Below, piece by piece: positions 53,940 through 62,571 of a stretch of 64,000 nt of DNA. The notes below the pieces were generated by a model, which saw only the letters and a list, made by a program, of their open reading frames with translations, searched no databases and was not told the origin of the DNA. Made by a program: the position numbers and the translations under genes. This stretch comes from Gammaproteobacteria bacterium (lineage in GTDB: Bacteria; Pseudomonadota; Gammaproteobacteria; JACKNK01). The stretch is from the NCBI GenBank assembly GCA_024234955.1, contig JACKNK010000002.1:186001-250000 (forward strand). Reading direction: 5' to 3'. How positions within the stretch are numbered: position 1 is the first letter of the stretch; each line of letters opens with the position of its first letter.

Positions 53940-54611
53940 TCAGCTTCGGCCTGCACGGTCGAAGCGACGATAGCCGATCGCTTCCGAGAGGTGGGTGGAT
54001 GAAATGCGCTCGGCGCCGGCCAGATCGGCGATGGTGCGTGCGACCTTGAGGATGCGGTGGTAGCTGCGCGCGGACAGTCCGAAGCGTTTCATGGCCTGAT
54101 CGAGCAGGGTGTGGCTGGTGTCGTCGAGGCGGCAGTCGCGGTCGATGTCGCGTGGCTTGAGTTGGTGATTGAGCAATCCGGCGCGGGTGAATTGAAGGTC
54201 GCGTGCGAGACGGACCCGTTCGCGAACGCTGGCGCTGGTTTCTCCGTCGGGGGCTGTGCCGCTGCGCAGTTGTTCCTGCGGGACACGGGGGACTTCGATC
54301 TGCATGTCGATGCGATCCAGCAGGGGGCCGGAGATGCGCCCCCGGTAGCGGGCGATCTGGTCCGGGGTGCAGCGGCAGGGATGCAGGTCGTCGCCGAGAT
54401 ACCCGCAAGGGCACGGGTTCATCGCGGCGATCAACTGGAAGCGGGCGGGAAAACGTGCCTGCCGGGCGGCGCGGGAGATTTCCACATACCCGGTTTCCAG
54501 AGGTTCGCGGAGGGTTTCCAGGACGTGCCGGTCGAACTCCGGGAGCTCATCGAGAAAGAGCACCGAGTGGTGGGCGCGACTGATTTCTCCGGGCCTTGGA
54601 TTCGACCCGCC
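53940..54611 (-). pseudogene. comM: comM (yifB) 3' fragment, truncated by the transposon
   Basis: The last 223 residues of a ComM/YifB Mg-chelatase-like AAA+ helicase, which promotes branch migration during natural transformation. Coding similarity starts at GGSNPRPGEISRAHHSVLFL (Walker B region DELPEF follows), runs through AAMNPCPCGYLGD and LLDRIDMQIEVP, and reaches the normal C-terminus. Upstream of base 54611 the frame loses similarity and meets a stop, and Tn7-like transposition genes begin 60 bases away. The family is about 500 residues, so the first 270 or so, including the lon-like domain and Walker A, are cut off and should lie beyond the window. Without them the product cannot be functional. 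Confidence 0.92.
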
Positions 54612-54670
54612 TGAAACGCACAGAAATTAGTGCGACTATTCCCAAAAGATCATGCAACTGAGCATCCAGC

Positions 54671-55339
54671 ATGTCGAAACCAGCAAGGAAAATCCCCAAG
54701 AGCTACACCAACGTCACTGGCCGGATGGCCAAGCGAGATGGCGGTCGCGTGGCATTCGAGTCCCTGCTTGAGAAGGACTTTTTCATGCTGCTCGATGCCG
54801 ACCCGCAGGTCAGAGAGTTCCGTGAGCAACCTTTGGAAATCTCGTACCGCGACCAGCAGGGAACCACGCGAAAGTACTTCCCTGATGTCTTGGTCATGAG
54901 GCATGCACCAGGTGAAACCTGGCTCTGCGAAGTTAAACCACGCCGTCAGATCGCTCGAAAGTGGGCCGAACTGAAACCGAAGTTCAAAGCAGCGATCCGG
55001 TATTGCAAGGCACGAGGATGGCGATTCCGAATCCTCACCGAAAAAGAAATCCGAACGCCGTATCTCGAGAACATCCGCTTTCTGCGCGGATACCTTCGTG
55101 TGCCCGACCGCCCGCAATTGGAGGACGCACTCAGGGCCAAGTTGAATTCGATGGGGGAAGCAACCCCATTCGAATTGCTGTCGTCACTATCGGACGACGA
55201 ATGGGTCAGAGCCGACTATGCAACCAGTCTTTGGCGCCTCGTAGCGACTGGAGACATCACCGTTGACCTCACAACAAAAATAGACACCGACACTGTCCTA
55301 AGGCCAGCAGTGCGGGGCGACCAGACACATCATGCCTAA
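54671..55339 (+). CDS. tnsA: TnsA-like transposon endonuclease
   Basis: A 222-residue protein of the TnsA (tniC) type, which in Tn7 cuts the 5' strands so that transposition is cut-and-paste. Its restriction-endonuclease-like core is visible: E30 in VAFESLLEKDFF, D72 in KYFPDVLV and E87/K89 in TWLCEVKPRRQIARKW (PD-ExK pattern). A C-terminal winged-helix-like part follows (about 160-222, PFELLSSLSDDEW). It lies just inside the transposon end and overlaps tnsB by 8 bases. With all catalytic positions present, this element is predicted to excise cleanly rather than form cointegrates. Confidence 0.9.
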   Translation: MSKPARKIPKSYTNVTGRMAKRDGGRVAFESLLEKDFFMLLDADPQVREFREQPLEISYRDQQGTTRKYFPDVLVMRHAPGETWLCEVKPRRQIARKWAELKPKFKAAIRYCKARGWRFRILTEKEIRTPYLENIRFLRGYLRVPDRPQLEDALRAKLNSMGEATPFELLSSLSDDEWVRADYATSLWRLVATGDITVDLTTKIDTDTVLRPAVRGDQTHHA

Positions 55340-57194
55340 GTTGTTTCACGTTCGATCCGGCAGCGAAGTTGAGTACGAAGGACGCTCGGCAGTTGTGGTG
55401 CGTGTCGAATCCCTACAGCGAGTTGAGATATGGGACGTCGAGAACGAGGTCACTTTCTCGACCCCCTTAAGCAGTCTCCGCTTCCCAACAGAACAAGAGT
55501 CTCCACCGGATATCGACCTGTCGATGATCGCCCCGAAGGATTGGGAGGTCGCGAAAAGCAGACTCGGGGCGGTCGCCCGTCTTACAAGTTCGGACTCGAG
55601 GAAGGCTGCGATCACCATCGCAAACGAATTTAACGTCAACGTCTCCACGGTCTATCGATGGCGTAAGAAGTATCTCGCCACGGGAAACCTGCATTCATTA
55701 CTTCCCCGGCCACGCGGCCCAAAACCCGGTAGCCGCCAATTCGATGAGGACATCGAAACGATCATCGAAACCGGGATCGACGAGCATTACCTCAATGAGC
55801 AGAAGAAGTCCCCGAAGGCGGTAATTCGTTACGTCAGCAAGGAATGCAGAAGGCTTGGGATCGAAGCGCCCTCGGCGCAAACGATCAGGAACCGAATCAA
55901 ACAAATTCCGCTACGTGAGCGCGTCGAACGCCGAGAAGGAAAGCGGTCCGCAAAGGAAGCGTTTTCCCCGAATCGCGGAAAAATCGAAGGCGCAAAATGG
56001 CCCGGGGCACTGATCCAGATTGACCACACTCCGGTCGATTTGATCTTGGTCGACGATGTGTATCGGCTACCTATCGGCAGACCCTATCTAACGGTGGCGA
56101 TCGACGTCTTCACGCGCATGGCCTTTGGGATCGCCATTTCGCTGGATCCCCCCGGAACACTTTCGGTACAGCGCTGCCTGTCCTGCGCGGTGTTACCTAA
56201 AGACGAAATGCTCCAGAGGTTCGACGTTCCGTTCGACTGGCCCGTGTGGGGACTCTTCGACGTCGTGCATGCCGACAACGCCGGCGAGTTCCGGAGTGAA
56301 GCGCTTCAACTCGCCTGTGAGGAATGGGGCATCGATATTCACTGGCGCCCGGTTGGACAACCCCAATACGGCGGACATATCGAGCGATTGATGAAGACCT
56401 TCGCCGACGACCTTAAAGAACTGCCGGGGGCAACGTTCTCTAGTGTCAGCGAGCGCGCCAACTACGACTCGGAAGGGAAGGCCGTCATGACGTTCTCGGC
56501 CTTTGAGCGCTGGTTGCTGGTCGACCTGGTCGGGACGTACCACAACGAATATCACGAGGGCATCAAAGAGGCCCCCTTGGCTCGATACAAACGGAGCCTC
56601 CTCGGAGACGAATTCAACGTACCTCGAGGGCTCCCGGCACGAATTGCGGACGAACGAAAGTTCCGTATCGATTTTCTCCCGTTCGTATCTCGTACTGTCC
56701 AGAAGGACGGCATCACGATTAATGACATCCAGTACTACTCGGATGAGTTAGACGGGTGGATCGGCTCGAAGAATCCTGACAAGCCGACTGAAGGCCGATT
56801 GTTCATCGTCCGTTTCGATCCGAGGGACCTCAGCACGGTCTACTTCTTTGACCCCGTCAAACGTACGTATTACGAGGTGCCGTACAGCACGCCGAGCGCA
56901 CCACCAATGAGTAAATGGGAGTTGGACGCCGTAAAGAAATATCTGCACGACCAAGGCAAAAAGAACATCGACCAAGACGCGATCTTCAGAGCCTTCGAGA
57001 TCATGGATGAAATCGTCGAGGAATCCGCACGCCAAACCAAGTCCGCTCGTAAAAAAGCCCAGCGGAAGAGGACCCGACAGGCTGCGAAAGCCCAAGAAAT
57101 GCCGACCTCGTCATCGAAAGTCTCAAAACCGATCAGCGACGGCTTCATCGATGGAGATATCGAACCGCTCGATGACGAGGATGAGTTTGAATGA
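55332..57194 (+). CDS. tnsB: TnsB/TniA-type DDE transposase
   Basis: A 620-residue transposase of the Mu/Tn7 retroviral-integrase superfamily, catalysing 3'-strand breakage and joining. N-terminal DNA-binding part (about 70-190) with a helix-turn-helix NEFNVNVSTVYRWRKKYL. Catalytic core: D231 in ALIQIDHTPVDLILVDD, D315 in VVHADNAGEFRSE and E351 in QYGGHIERLMKTF, giving a DD(35)E spacing. A Mu-type C-terminal beta-barrel follows (about 425-530). The tail (575-620) is Lys/Arg-rich and then acidic, as in TnsB regions that contact TnsC. It overlaps both neighbours, so tnsA-B-C are translationally coupled. Confidence 0.94.
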   Translation: MPKLFHVRSGSEVEYEGRSAVVVRVESLQRVEIWDVENEVTFSTPLSSLRFPTEQESPPDIDLSMIAPKDWEVAKSRLGAVARLTSSDSRKAAITIANEFNVNVSTVYRWRKKYLATGNLHSLLPRPRGPKPGSRQFDEDIETIIETGIDEHYLNEQKKSPKAVIRYVSKECRRLGIEAPSAQTIRNRIKQIPLRERVERREGKRSAKEAFSPNRGKIEGAKWPGALIQIDHTPVDLILVDDVYRLPIGRPYLTVAIDVFTRMAFGIAISLDPPGTLSVQRCLSCAVLPKDEMLQRFDVPFDWPVWGLFDVVHADNAGEFRSEALQLACEEWGIDIHWRPVGQPQYGGHIERLMKTFADDLKELPGATFSSVSERANYDSEGKAVMTFSAFERWLLVDLVGTYHNEYHEGIKEAPLARYKRSLLGDEFNVPRGLPARIADERKFRIDFLPFVSRTVQKDGITINDIQYYSDELDGWIGSKNPDKPTEGRLFIVRFDPRDLSTVYFFDPVKRTYYEVPYSTPSAPPMSKWELDAVKKYLHDQGKKNIDQDAIFRAFEIMDEIVEESARQTKSARKKAQRKRTRQAAKAQEMPTSSSKVSKPISDGFIDGDIEPLDDEDEFE

Positions 57195-58087
57195 CTTCGT
57201 ACACGCACCTGAACAGGAAAACTCGCGAGGCTGTGATCATGCCGCGTGAACAGCGCCTGGCGTATGCGCGGAGGTCCCGCTGGGTCCCTTACGAGCGTGC
57301 GATCGAAATCGAGTCGATCATCGACGATTTGTTGCAGATGCCAGTAGATGAGCGTGTTAGCAACTTATTGATCTTTGGTTCGGCCGACTCCGGAAAAACC
57401 GAGTTGTCGAAGCACTATTTCCGGAAGCACCTTCCGAAAGATCGATCGGATGGTGAAGGTATCGAAGCCCCAGTGATTTGGGTCGAGGCTCCGTCGATTC
57501 CCGATGAAAAAGAGTTCTACGAGGAGATCCTCACGGCATTGAGGTGCCCCTTCAAACTCACCGACGGTCGACTGATGAAGCGGGCTCAGGTCAACACCAT
57601 GATCGAACAACTCGGCATTCGCCTGATTATCGTCGATGAGTTTCACAACGTGCTGGCAGGAGGCGGTAAGACGCAGGCAGCATTTCTCGCTGCGCTGAAA
57701 CGCATGAGCAATGTCATGGGCATCAAGTTTGCGATGTTCGGGACCCAGAAGGCGTTGCGTGTCATCGAAAGTGACGAACAACTCTCTTCCCGTTTCGAGA
57801 TAGAGCCACTGCCTAAGTGGCGCCGGGACGCGCATTTCCAGCGATTACTGGTCAATTTCGAGCGCCAGTTGCCGCTGAAAGAACCATCGAAACTACACCA
57901 GCCCGAACTTGCGGAATGGCTGTTCGACCAATCAGAGGGGATGATTGGCGAGTTGTCCCGTACGCTACGGAAAGCAACCGTCCATGCGATTTCTCATGGG
58001 CGCGAGCAAATAGACATCGACACTCTAAAGTCGTTGAAACGACTTTCACCCTCCGCGCGCCGCAAGCATGCTCGGGACGGATATTGA
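57191..58087 (+). CDS. tnsC: TnsC/TniB-type AAA+ regulator ATPase
   Basis: A 298-residue AAA+ ATPase that links target selection to the transposase. Walker A is GSADSGKTELSK (about 63-74) and Walker B is LIIVDEFHNVL (about 145-155). Sensor 1 is in MFGTQKAL. Size and motifs fit the shorter TniB group rather than Tn7 TnsC (555 residues). The ATG overlaps the tnsB stop by 4 bases and the 3' end overlaps tniQ by 20 bases. Confidence 0.93.
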   Translation: MTSYTHLNRKTREAVIMPREQRLAYARRSRWVPYERAIEIESIIDDLLQMPVDERVSNLLIFGSADSGKTELSKHYFRKHLPKDRSDGEGIEAPVIWVEAPSIPDEKEFYEEILTALRCPFKLTDGRLMKRAQVNTMIEQLGIRLIIVDEFHNVLAGGGKTQAAFLAALKRMSNVMGIKFAMFGTQKALRVIESDEQLSSRFEIEPLPKWRRDAHFQRLLVNFERQLPLKEPSKLHQPELAEWLFDQSEGMIGELSRTLRKATVHAISHGREQIDIDTLKSLKRLSPSARRKHARDGY

Positions 58088-59096
58088 TCGCACGTTTCCT
58101 GGAATGTGGCCGGTACCGCTCCGGCCCCTGCCGGATGAATTGCTCACATCCTGGCTAGTGCGTCTCGCGAGGGCGCACGGACTACGACTACACACCTTTT
58201 GTTCGCTTTACTGGCCGCGCAAACAGATGTGGAACCGCGATCTGGACCGGTTCGCAGACAGTGACGTCATCGCGGTGTTGGCTGAGCACACCGGCATCCC
58301 TTATTCCGATGCGTACGACACCATGCTTCGCTCATGGGAGCATGTGATTTTCGAGAAGTGTCAGACCCGCACCAACTCAGACTGGATATTGCCAGTCGGG
58401 ATTTACCATCGTATCCGGCGTCGGCATGGGCTGCAGTACTGTCCTGAGTGCCTGGGCGAGAATGGGTTGCCGTACTTCAGAAAATCCTGGCGGTTAGCCT
58501 TTGTCACCTGCTGCACCAAACATCGGCTTCGGTTGTCTGATAGCTGTCCGCATTGCGGAAAACCGGTTGTCTTCCACCGCGTTAACCAACATCAAAGTCT
58601 CGCCCAATGCCCGTTCTGCGACGGCTATCTCACTTCGCGCATCGCCCCGACGACGTGCGACGAACTCACGCTAACCTGGGCAAACTGCCAACAGCGCGTG
58701 CTCGAATCAGTTTTGCGCATCGGGTACGCAGAAGTTGATGGGGAGGCAGTTCGTACTCAGGATTACTTTGCAGGCCTAGGCCACCTATGTCGCCTACTCG
58801 CCCATCGAGACTTACGTAGCCAACGCCTGAGGCTAGCCATTTCAGACGAATGTGGACTCGACCTCCCCGCGATCCCGAGTCGCGAACATCGCTCGCTGAT
58901 TCGGTTCGAAGATCTTCGATGCGACAACCGAGCAAAAATTCTTAGCCTAGCGGGATGGTTACTATCGGACTTTCCTCGCCGCCTTGCCCGACTGTTGGAA
59001 GTCTCACACTGTCCTGACAGCTATTGGCTTAAGCACCGTGATTTGTCACTTCCAAAATGGATATCTACAAGCGTCACTGAAATTAGGCGCCGGTAA
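58068..59096 (+). CDS. tniQ: TniQ/TnsD-type target-selection protein
   Basis: A 342-residue TniQ-family protein. The N-terminal TniQ domain begins PLPDELLTSWLVRLARAHGL. Zinc-binding pairs follow: C125/C128 (YCPECLG), C148-C149 with H152, C160/C163 (SCPHCG) and C181/C184 (QCPFC). The C-terminal 150 residues are helical, ending in a basic tail. TnsD of Tn7 (508 residues) recognises its chromosomal site by such a protein; this shorter one is the only TniQ in the window, so it is the best candidate for recognising comM. A start further in (MWPVPLRPLPDE) is possible. Confidence 0.88.
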   Translation: MLGTDIDRTFPGMWPVPLRPLPDELLTSWLVRLARAHGLRLHTFCSLYWPRKQMWNRDLDRFADSDVIAVLAEHTGIPYSDAYDTMLRSWEHVIFEKCQTRTNSDWILPVGIYHRIRRRHGLQYCPECLGENGLPYFRKSWRLAFVTCCTKHRLRLSDSCPHCGKPVVFHRVNQHQSLAQCPFCDGYLTSRIAPTTCDELTLTWANCQQRVLESVLRIGYAEVDGEAVRTQDYFAGLGHLCRLLAHRDLRSQRLRLAISDECGLDLPAIPSREHRSLIRFEDLRCDNRAKILSLAGWLLSDFPRRLARLLEVSHCPDSYWLKHRDLSLPKWISTSVTEIRRR

Positions 59097-59159
59097 TAAC
59101 GGAATTTGGCTGGAACCACATCCATCCGACCATCATAGCCGTCATGCTTTAATCAACGT

Positions 59160-60878
59160 TTAGGATGGATTCTTACGAATAAGTAGATAATGTATCAATG
59201 GGTAAACGTCATCTCTCATGCCCTTGATCTTTCCGCTATCGGTCATGTCACCTTCGTGGACGACACCATTCAACACTTTGAGATGAACTTTAAATTTGTC
59301 AAGGGCCTTGCCACAGTCTCTACGATGCATATCCGGGAACAGGTCTGGATTATTTTTTAGCCAACGCAGCGCGGGATCGAGTCCAAATCGATAGTTTGAT
59401 TTCTGTTCGTCGGTAAAGGCACGACCTGCTTCTTCCTGCTCGGCGAATACCATCTCTTTCACGTCACTATATTTCCCGGACGTTTTGATCAAATCCATTA
59501 TCAAGGCCTCAACCAGGCTTCTAAACAACATGCTTGCCGCATAAGGCAGTGACAGAGGCACCCTGGCGGCCTCATTTATCAAGGCGGTCAATTTTGGATT
59601 CGAATTGTCCGTTACCCCCAATGGAAGGACATGGTGCCAGAACTCGTTATGGGAAATAGCACCGCCCGCCGGTGGCTGGACAACCTCCTTCTCAGGCGCT
59701 GGATCACCGGCCCTGCCTTTCCCTTTAGAGATTTTTGTAACACGGCGTTGTTGCGGCTTCTTCCCAGGTTTTTCAGGCGGGCTATCTGGCCCCTTGGGCT
59801 CCGGCTTCACTCTGAGCTGTTTATTCTTTTTCTTCCAGTCGTTAGCGTATTTATGCAGCTTTTCACGGACTTCCCTAAAAACATTAGAGTCAGCCGATAT
59901 GTCTGTCTTCTTTGTATCCCAAGGCAATTTTGAGCCATCTTTCGCGATGAAATGCACCCAACCCACGAATCCGTAATACTCAGAATGCCATCGTTGCTTC
60001 CACCCAAGCCTCGAAGAGTGGTCCGCGACGACAAGAACGCGATCATTACAGACAAAATACCATCCATATTGATCAGTCAGGTGATCATTGCATTTCATCT
60101 TCCAGTTTTTTTCATAGCTCATCAAATAGTCTTCATGAGTGCCAGTTTGTATATAAATTTCGACTCCAGAAGTCGTCGGAATAGCCTCTTCAACTGGATC
60201 AAACAAATCGTCATCACGAACTGACGGAGCAAATCCTTCGACGCGTTTTTCATTTATTACAATATCAAATCCCTTGTTGATTATGATTCCATAGCGAGCT
60301 GATATCTTACCAACCGCATCGTCTGTCCAACGCGGCTGGGTAATCGCGTTAGCCACCTCCGCATTAATCGATGAAATCTCGATAGTGAAGAAACGTCTCC
60401 CGCTAGTTTTTTTGGAGACAGCTTTTTCTGGAACGCTACTTGCCCCGATGGTTGATTCTTTAAAATCTAAACTAAACCCTTCCTCGCCATTATCGGACTC
60501 TAGCTTATAAGAACGCCCGAGCTTCAGTAGCGCACGCTTTAACCCAATACCGAAATGGCCAATAGAATATGGCTCATGGGATTCACGCCCTGTTACAAAC
60601 ATGGATTCCGAAAGAGCGTTTCGTGACACGCCTTTACAGTTATCGCTGATCTTTATTTGATCAAAAGTAACATTTATTTCGACTCGATATCCATCATATG
60701 AGCTTGGCAGTGGGTTATCTCTAGGTTGCGCAGGATTTGTCTCGCTGATGCGATTTCTTGCTGCATCGATCGAGTTGTCGATCAGGTCGTAGATACACTC
60801 AAGCGGCGTGATATCTCTAGCCGAGATGTTCTTGATAAATTGGGCGTCTACACCAAAATTGACATCCACTTTGTCCAT
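59160..60878 (-). CDS. GHKL ATPase, MORC/MutL-like, cargo gene with unknown C-terminal domain
   Basis: A 572-residue protein with a Bergerat-fold ATPase at the N-terminus: N-box DLIDNSIDAA (N35), ISDNCKGV (D79, G83) and the lid GHFGIGLKRAL (107-117), the pattern of MutL, Hsp90 and bacterial MORC-like proteins. A transducer-like part runs to about 345. A Lys/Pro-rich linker (350-400, KPEPKGPDSPPEKPGKKPQQ) leads to a helical C-terminal domain (about 405-572) with MLFRSLVEALIMDLI and LKVLNGVVHEGDM, reminiscent of HEPN/DUF4145-like helical domains; this is a weak impression. No nuclease motif is visible. It starts 14 bases after the C5-methyltransferase stop, so they form an operon. Base composition is clearly AT-richer than the host, supporting transfer. 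Confidence 0.85.
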   Translation of the reverse strand: MDKVDVNFGVDAQFIKNISARDITPLECIYDLIDNSIDAARNRISETNPAQPRDNPLPSSYDGYRVEINVTFDQIKISDNCKGVSRNALSESMFVTGRESHEPYSIGHFGIGLKRALLKLGRSYKLESDNGEEGFSLDFKESTIGASSVPEKAVSKKTSGRRFFTIEISSINAEVANAITQPRWTDDAVGKISARYGIIINKGFDIVINEKRVEGFAPSVRDDDLFDPVEEAIPTTSGVEIYIQTGTHEDYLMSYEKNWKMKCNDHLTDQYGWYFVCNDRVLVVADHSSRLGWKQRWHSEYYGFVGWVHFIAKDGSKLPWDTKKTDISADSNVFREVREKLHKYANDWKKKNKQLRVKPEPKGPDSPPEKPGKKPQQRRVTKISKGKGRAGDPAPEKEVVQPPAGGAISHNEFWHHVLPLGVTDNSNPKLTALINEAARVPLSLPYAASMLFRSLVEALIMDLIKTSGKYSDVKEMVFAEQEEAGRAFTDEQKSNYRFGLDPALRWLKNNPDLFPDMHRRDCGKALDKFKVHLKVLNGVVHEGDMTDSGKIKGMRDDVYPLIHYLLIRKNPS

Positions 60879-60892
60879 CTATGCTTCCACCT

Positions 60893-62047
60893 TTAAGTGC
60901 CACACACCTCTTGCCCAGGTGTGTTCTGCTCAAGTTTTGTATGAATCACCCTCAACAGATGCTCCGAGACCAGTGGAGATACACTGTTGCCGATCATCCG
61001 AAAGCTATGCCATTTCGCTGGGTGAAAGCAAAACCAGTCAGGAAACCCTTGGAGTCGCGCCGCCTCTCGGACAGTGATCACACGCGGCTCGTCCGGATGG
61101 ATCGGACGTACAGCTTGATGGCTGCCCCTGTCTGATCCTGTGCCGGCCCTCAGCGTAGGACACTGACCCTGCCATGAAAGTCGTTTCGCTCTACTGACTC
61201 GGTCAACCTGGCCCGGTAAAACCTTGGTAAACCGTGCCCGCACTTCTGGCTTATGGATAGTATTGAAATGTCCCGATGTACGACCAGTCGCCAACTGCTC
61301 GCGGGCTTCTGGGTTACCCAAGTGGCTAGGAGGCATTGCTCGCATGGACATGGCGTAAGACGACAGTTCTCCCGTGTCTCGATATGGTTTCCAGCCAAAC
61401 TCTTCTTTCATGCCATTAGCTGCAAGCGGGCTTGGGATATCACTTATCGCATCTTCCACGGTTGTGATTGGCCCAGTCCTTGGCAGAAGGTCTTCTACAC
61501 AGACGCTCGACATACGTGCTGCGTCATAGCCCACCACAATTACTCTTGCCCTCTTTGTAGGTGCGCCGAAATCTGACGCATTAACCACGACTGGCTCCAA
61601 TACCGTATAGCAGTCATCAACTGTGGCGATTGCCTGCTCCAAGCCTTCGATATTTCCGTCGTCCAGGAGTCCTTCGACATTTTCCATGACGAAGAACTTA
61701 GGCTTGATGATATTTACGGTTCGGAAAAAATGGGCAAGTAACGAACGTCTCGGATCACAGGTATCGCCATATCCCATGCGGCTAAAGCCTTGGCAAGGCG
61801 GGCCACCGATTACGCCGTCGACATTTGCGCCACGAAGAATCATGTGCCAGGCCGACTCCCCCATTTCAGAGAGATCGCCTTTTAAAACCTTGGTACTCGG
61901 GAAGTTATACTGGTATGCGCTGCGTAATGCATCGTCGATATCGATCGCAGCCAGGGAATGAAAGCCGGCTTGTTCCGCACCGAGGCCGAACCCCCCGCAC
62001 CCACAAAACAGATCAACAACGGTTGCGCGAGGCGCCATGTCGAACAT
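60893..62047 (-). CDS. DNA (cytosine-5) methyltransferase, cargo gene
   Basis: A 384-residue C5-cytosine DNA methyltransferase using S-adenosylmethionine. Motif I VVDLFCGCGGFGLGAEQAGF, motif IV GGPPCQGFSRMG with nucleophile Cys85, motif VI FVMENVEGLLD, motif VIII FGAPTKRARVIVVG, a target-recognition region (about 185-300) and motifs IX-X VREAARLQGFPDWF and MIGNSVSP. The target sequence cannot be read from the protein. A start nine bases later (MAPRATVVDL) is possible. It heads a two-gene unit with the GHKL ATPase. No restriction endonuclease or Vsr gene lies beside it within the window. Confidence 0.95.
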   Translation of the reverse strand: MFDMAPRATVVDLFCGCGGFGLGAEQAGFHSLAAIDIDDALRSAYQYNFPSTKVLKGDLSEMGESAWHMILRGANVDGVIGGPPCQGFSRMGYGDTCDPRRSLLAHFFRTVNIIKPKFFVMENVEGLLDDGNIEGLEQAIATVDDCYTVLEPVVVNASDFGAPTKRARVIVVGYDAARMSSVCVEDLLPRTGPITTVEDAISDIPSPLAANGMKEEFGWKPYRDTGELSSYAMSMRAMPPSHLGNPEAREQLATGRTSGHFNTIHKPEVRARFTKVLPGQVDRVSRAKRLSWQGQCPTLRAGTGSDRGSHQAVRPIHPDEPRVITVREAARLQGFPDWFCFHPAKWHSFRMIGNSVSPLVSEHLLRVIHTKLEQNTPGQEVCGT

Positions 62048-62057
62048 CCATCTTTAA

Positions 62058-62081
62058 GTATATGAGAGCTGCAGTCTCTCA
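62058..62081 (-). promoter_or_regulatory. Possible promoter/operator of the methyltransferase operon
   Basis: On the minus strand TATACT (plus 62058-62063) is a fair -10 box, directly preceded by the inverted repeat TGAGAG-N7-CTCTCA (62063-62081), placed where a repressor would bind in the promoter spacer. The -35 box is poor. If the -10 is right, the mRNA would start only a few bases before the ATG at 62047, or about 13 before the alternative start at 62038. Confidence 0.35.
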
Positions 62082-62571
62082 GAATTCCTTTTCCATTACG
62101 ATCGTCACATACTATGTTGATTTAATGGAAGATTATCACAGCCTATCGTTCCTAGGATTCGATTCATAAAGACTTCGCAGAACAACCCTGGCTATCTTGT
62201 TGCGGAGATTCTTCCGCGAATTGTTCGGTCGCCGCACGCACCAAGTCGGTCACCCCGGCGATTCCGATGACTAGTGAGCCGGCATTCGATCAGCTCACGT
62301 TCGCCCGACGGGCAACCAAACCTATCGCCTCAGCCTGCCCTGGCCGTGACTCCACGCGTTGTTTCAGCGCACACACGCACTCAAAACATCACGTTGTCAC
62401 GAACCGGGAAATTGAGCATCTGAAGCGTTATATCTTCAAGGTGGACGTGTCCATCTCATAGTGGACAGCGGGAGGCTGGTGGTGATCCGGAAGATGGCCT
62501 AGCCCAAAATTCTCTCGGTGATCGAGCCATACGGCTGGAGAGGCGATGTCGCTTGAGCAGCGGGCGCATGC
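62082..62571. other. Cargo spacer without a recognisable gene
   Basis: About 490 bases between the methyltransferase operon start and the end of the nuclease gene. The part up to 62180 is AT-rich. The rest is closer to host composition. One 64-codon frame on the plus strand (62267-62461) has no family resemblance or good ribosome binding site. GGACGTGTCC and GTGGACA near 62442-62466 form a small inverted pattern of unknown meaning. I see no tRNA or transposon end here. Confidence 0.4.

Noticed and set aside
59160..60878. Calling the GHKL protein a sensor histidine kinase or Hsp90
   Set aside because: No phospho-acceptor histidine domain, no membrane helices and none of the Hsp90 middle or C-terminal motifs; only the Bergerat fold is shared.
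62267..62461. 64-codon open frame in the cargo spacer
   Set aside because: No recognisable features, no Shine-Dalgarno sequence and a chance-level length.
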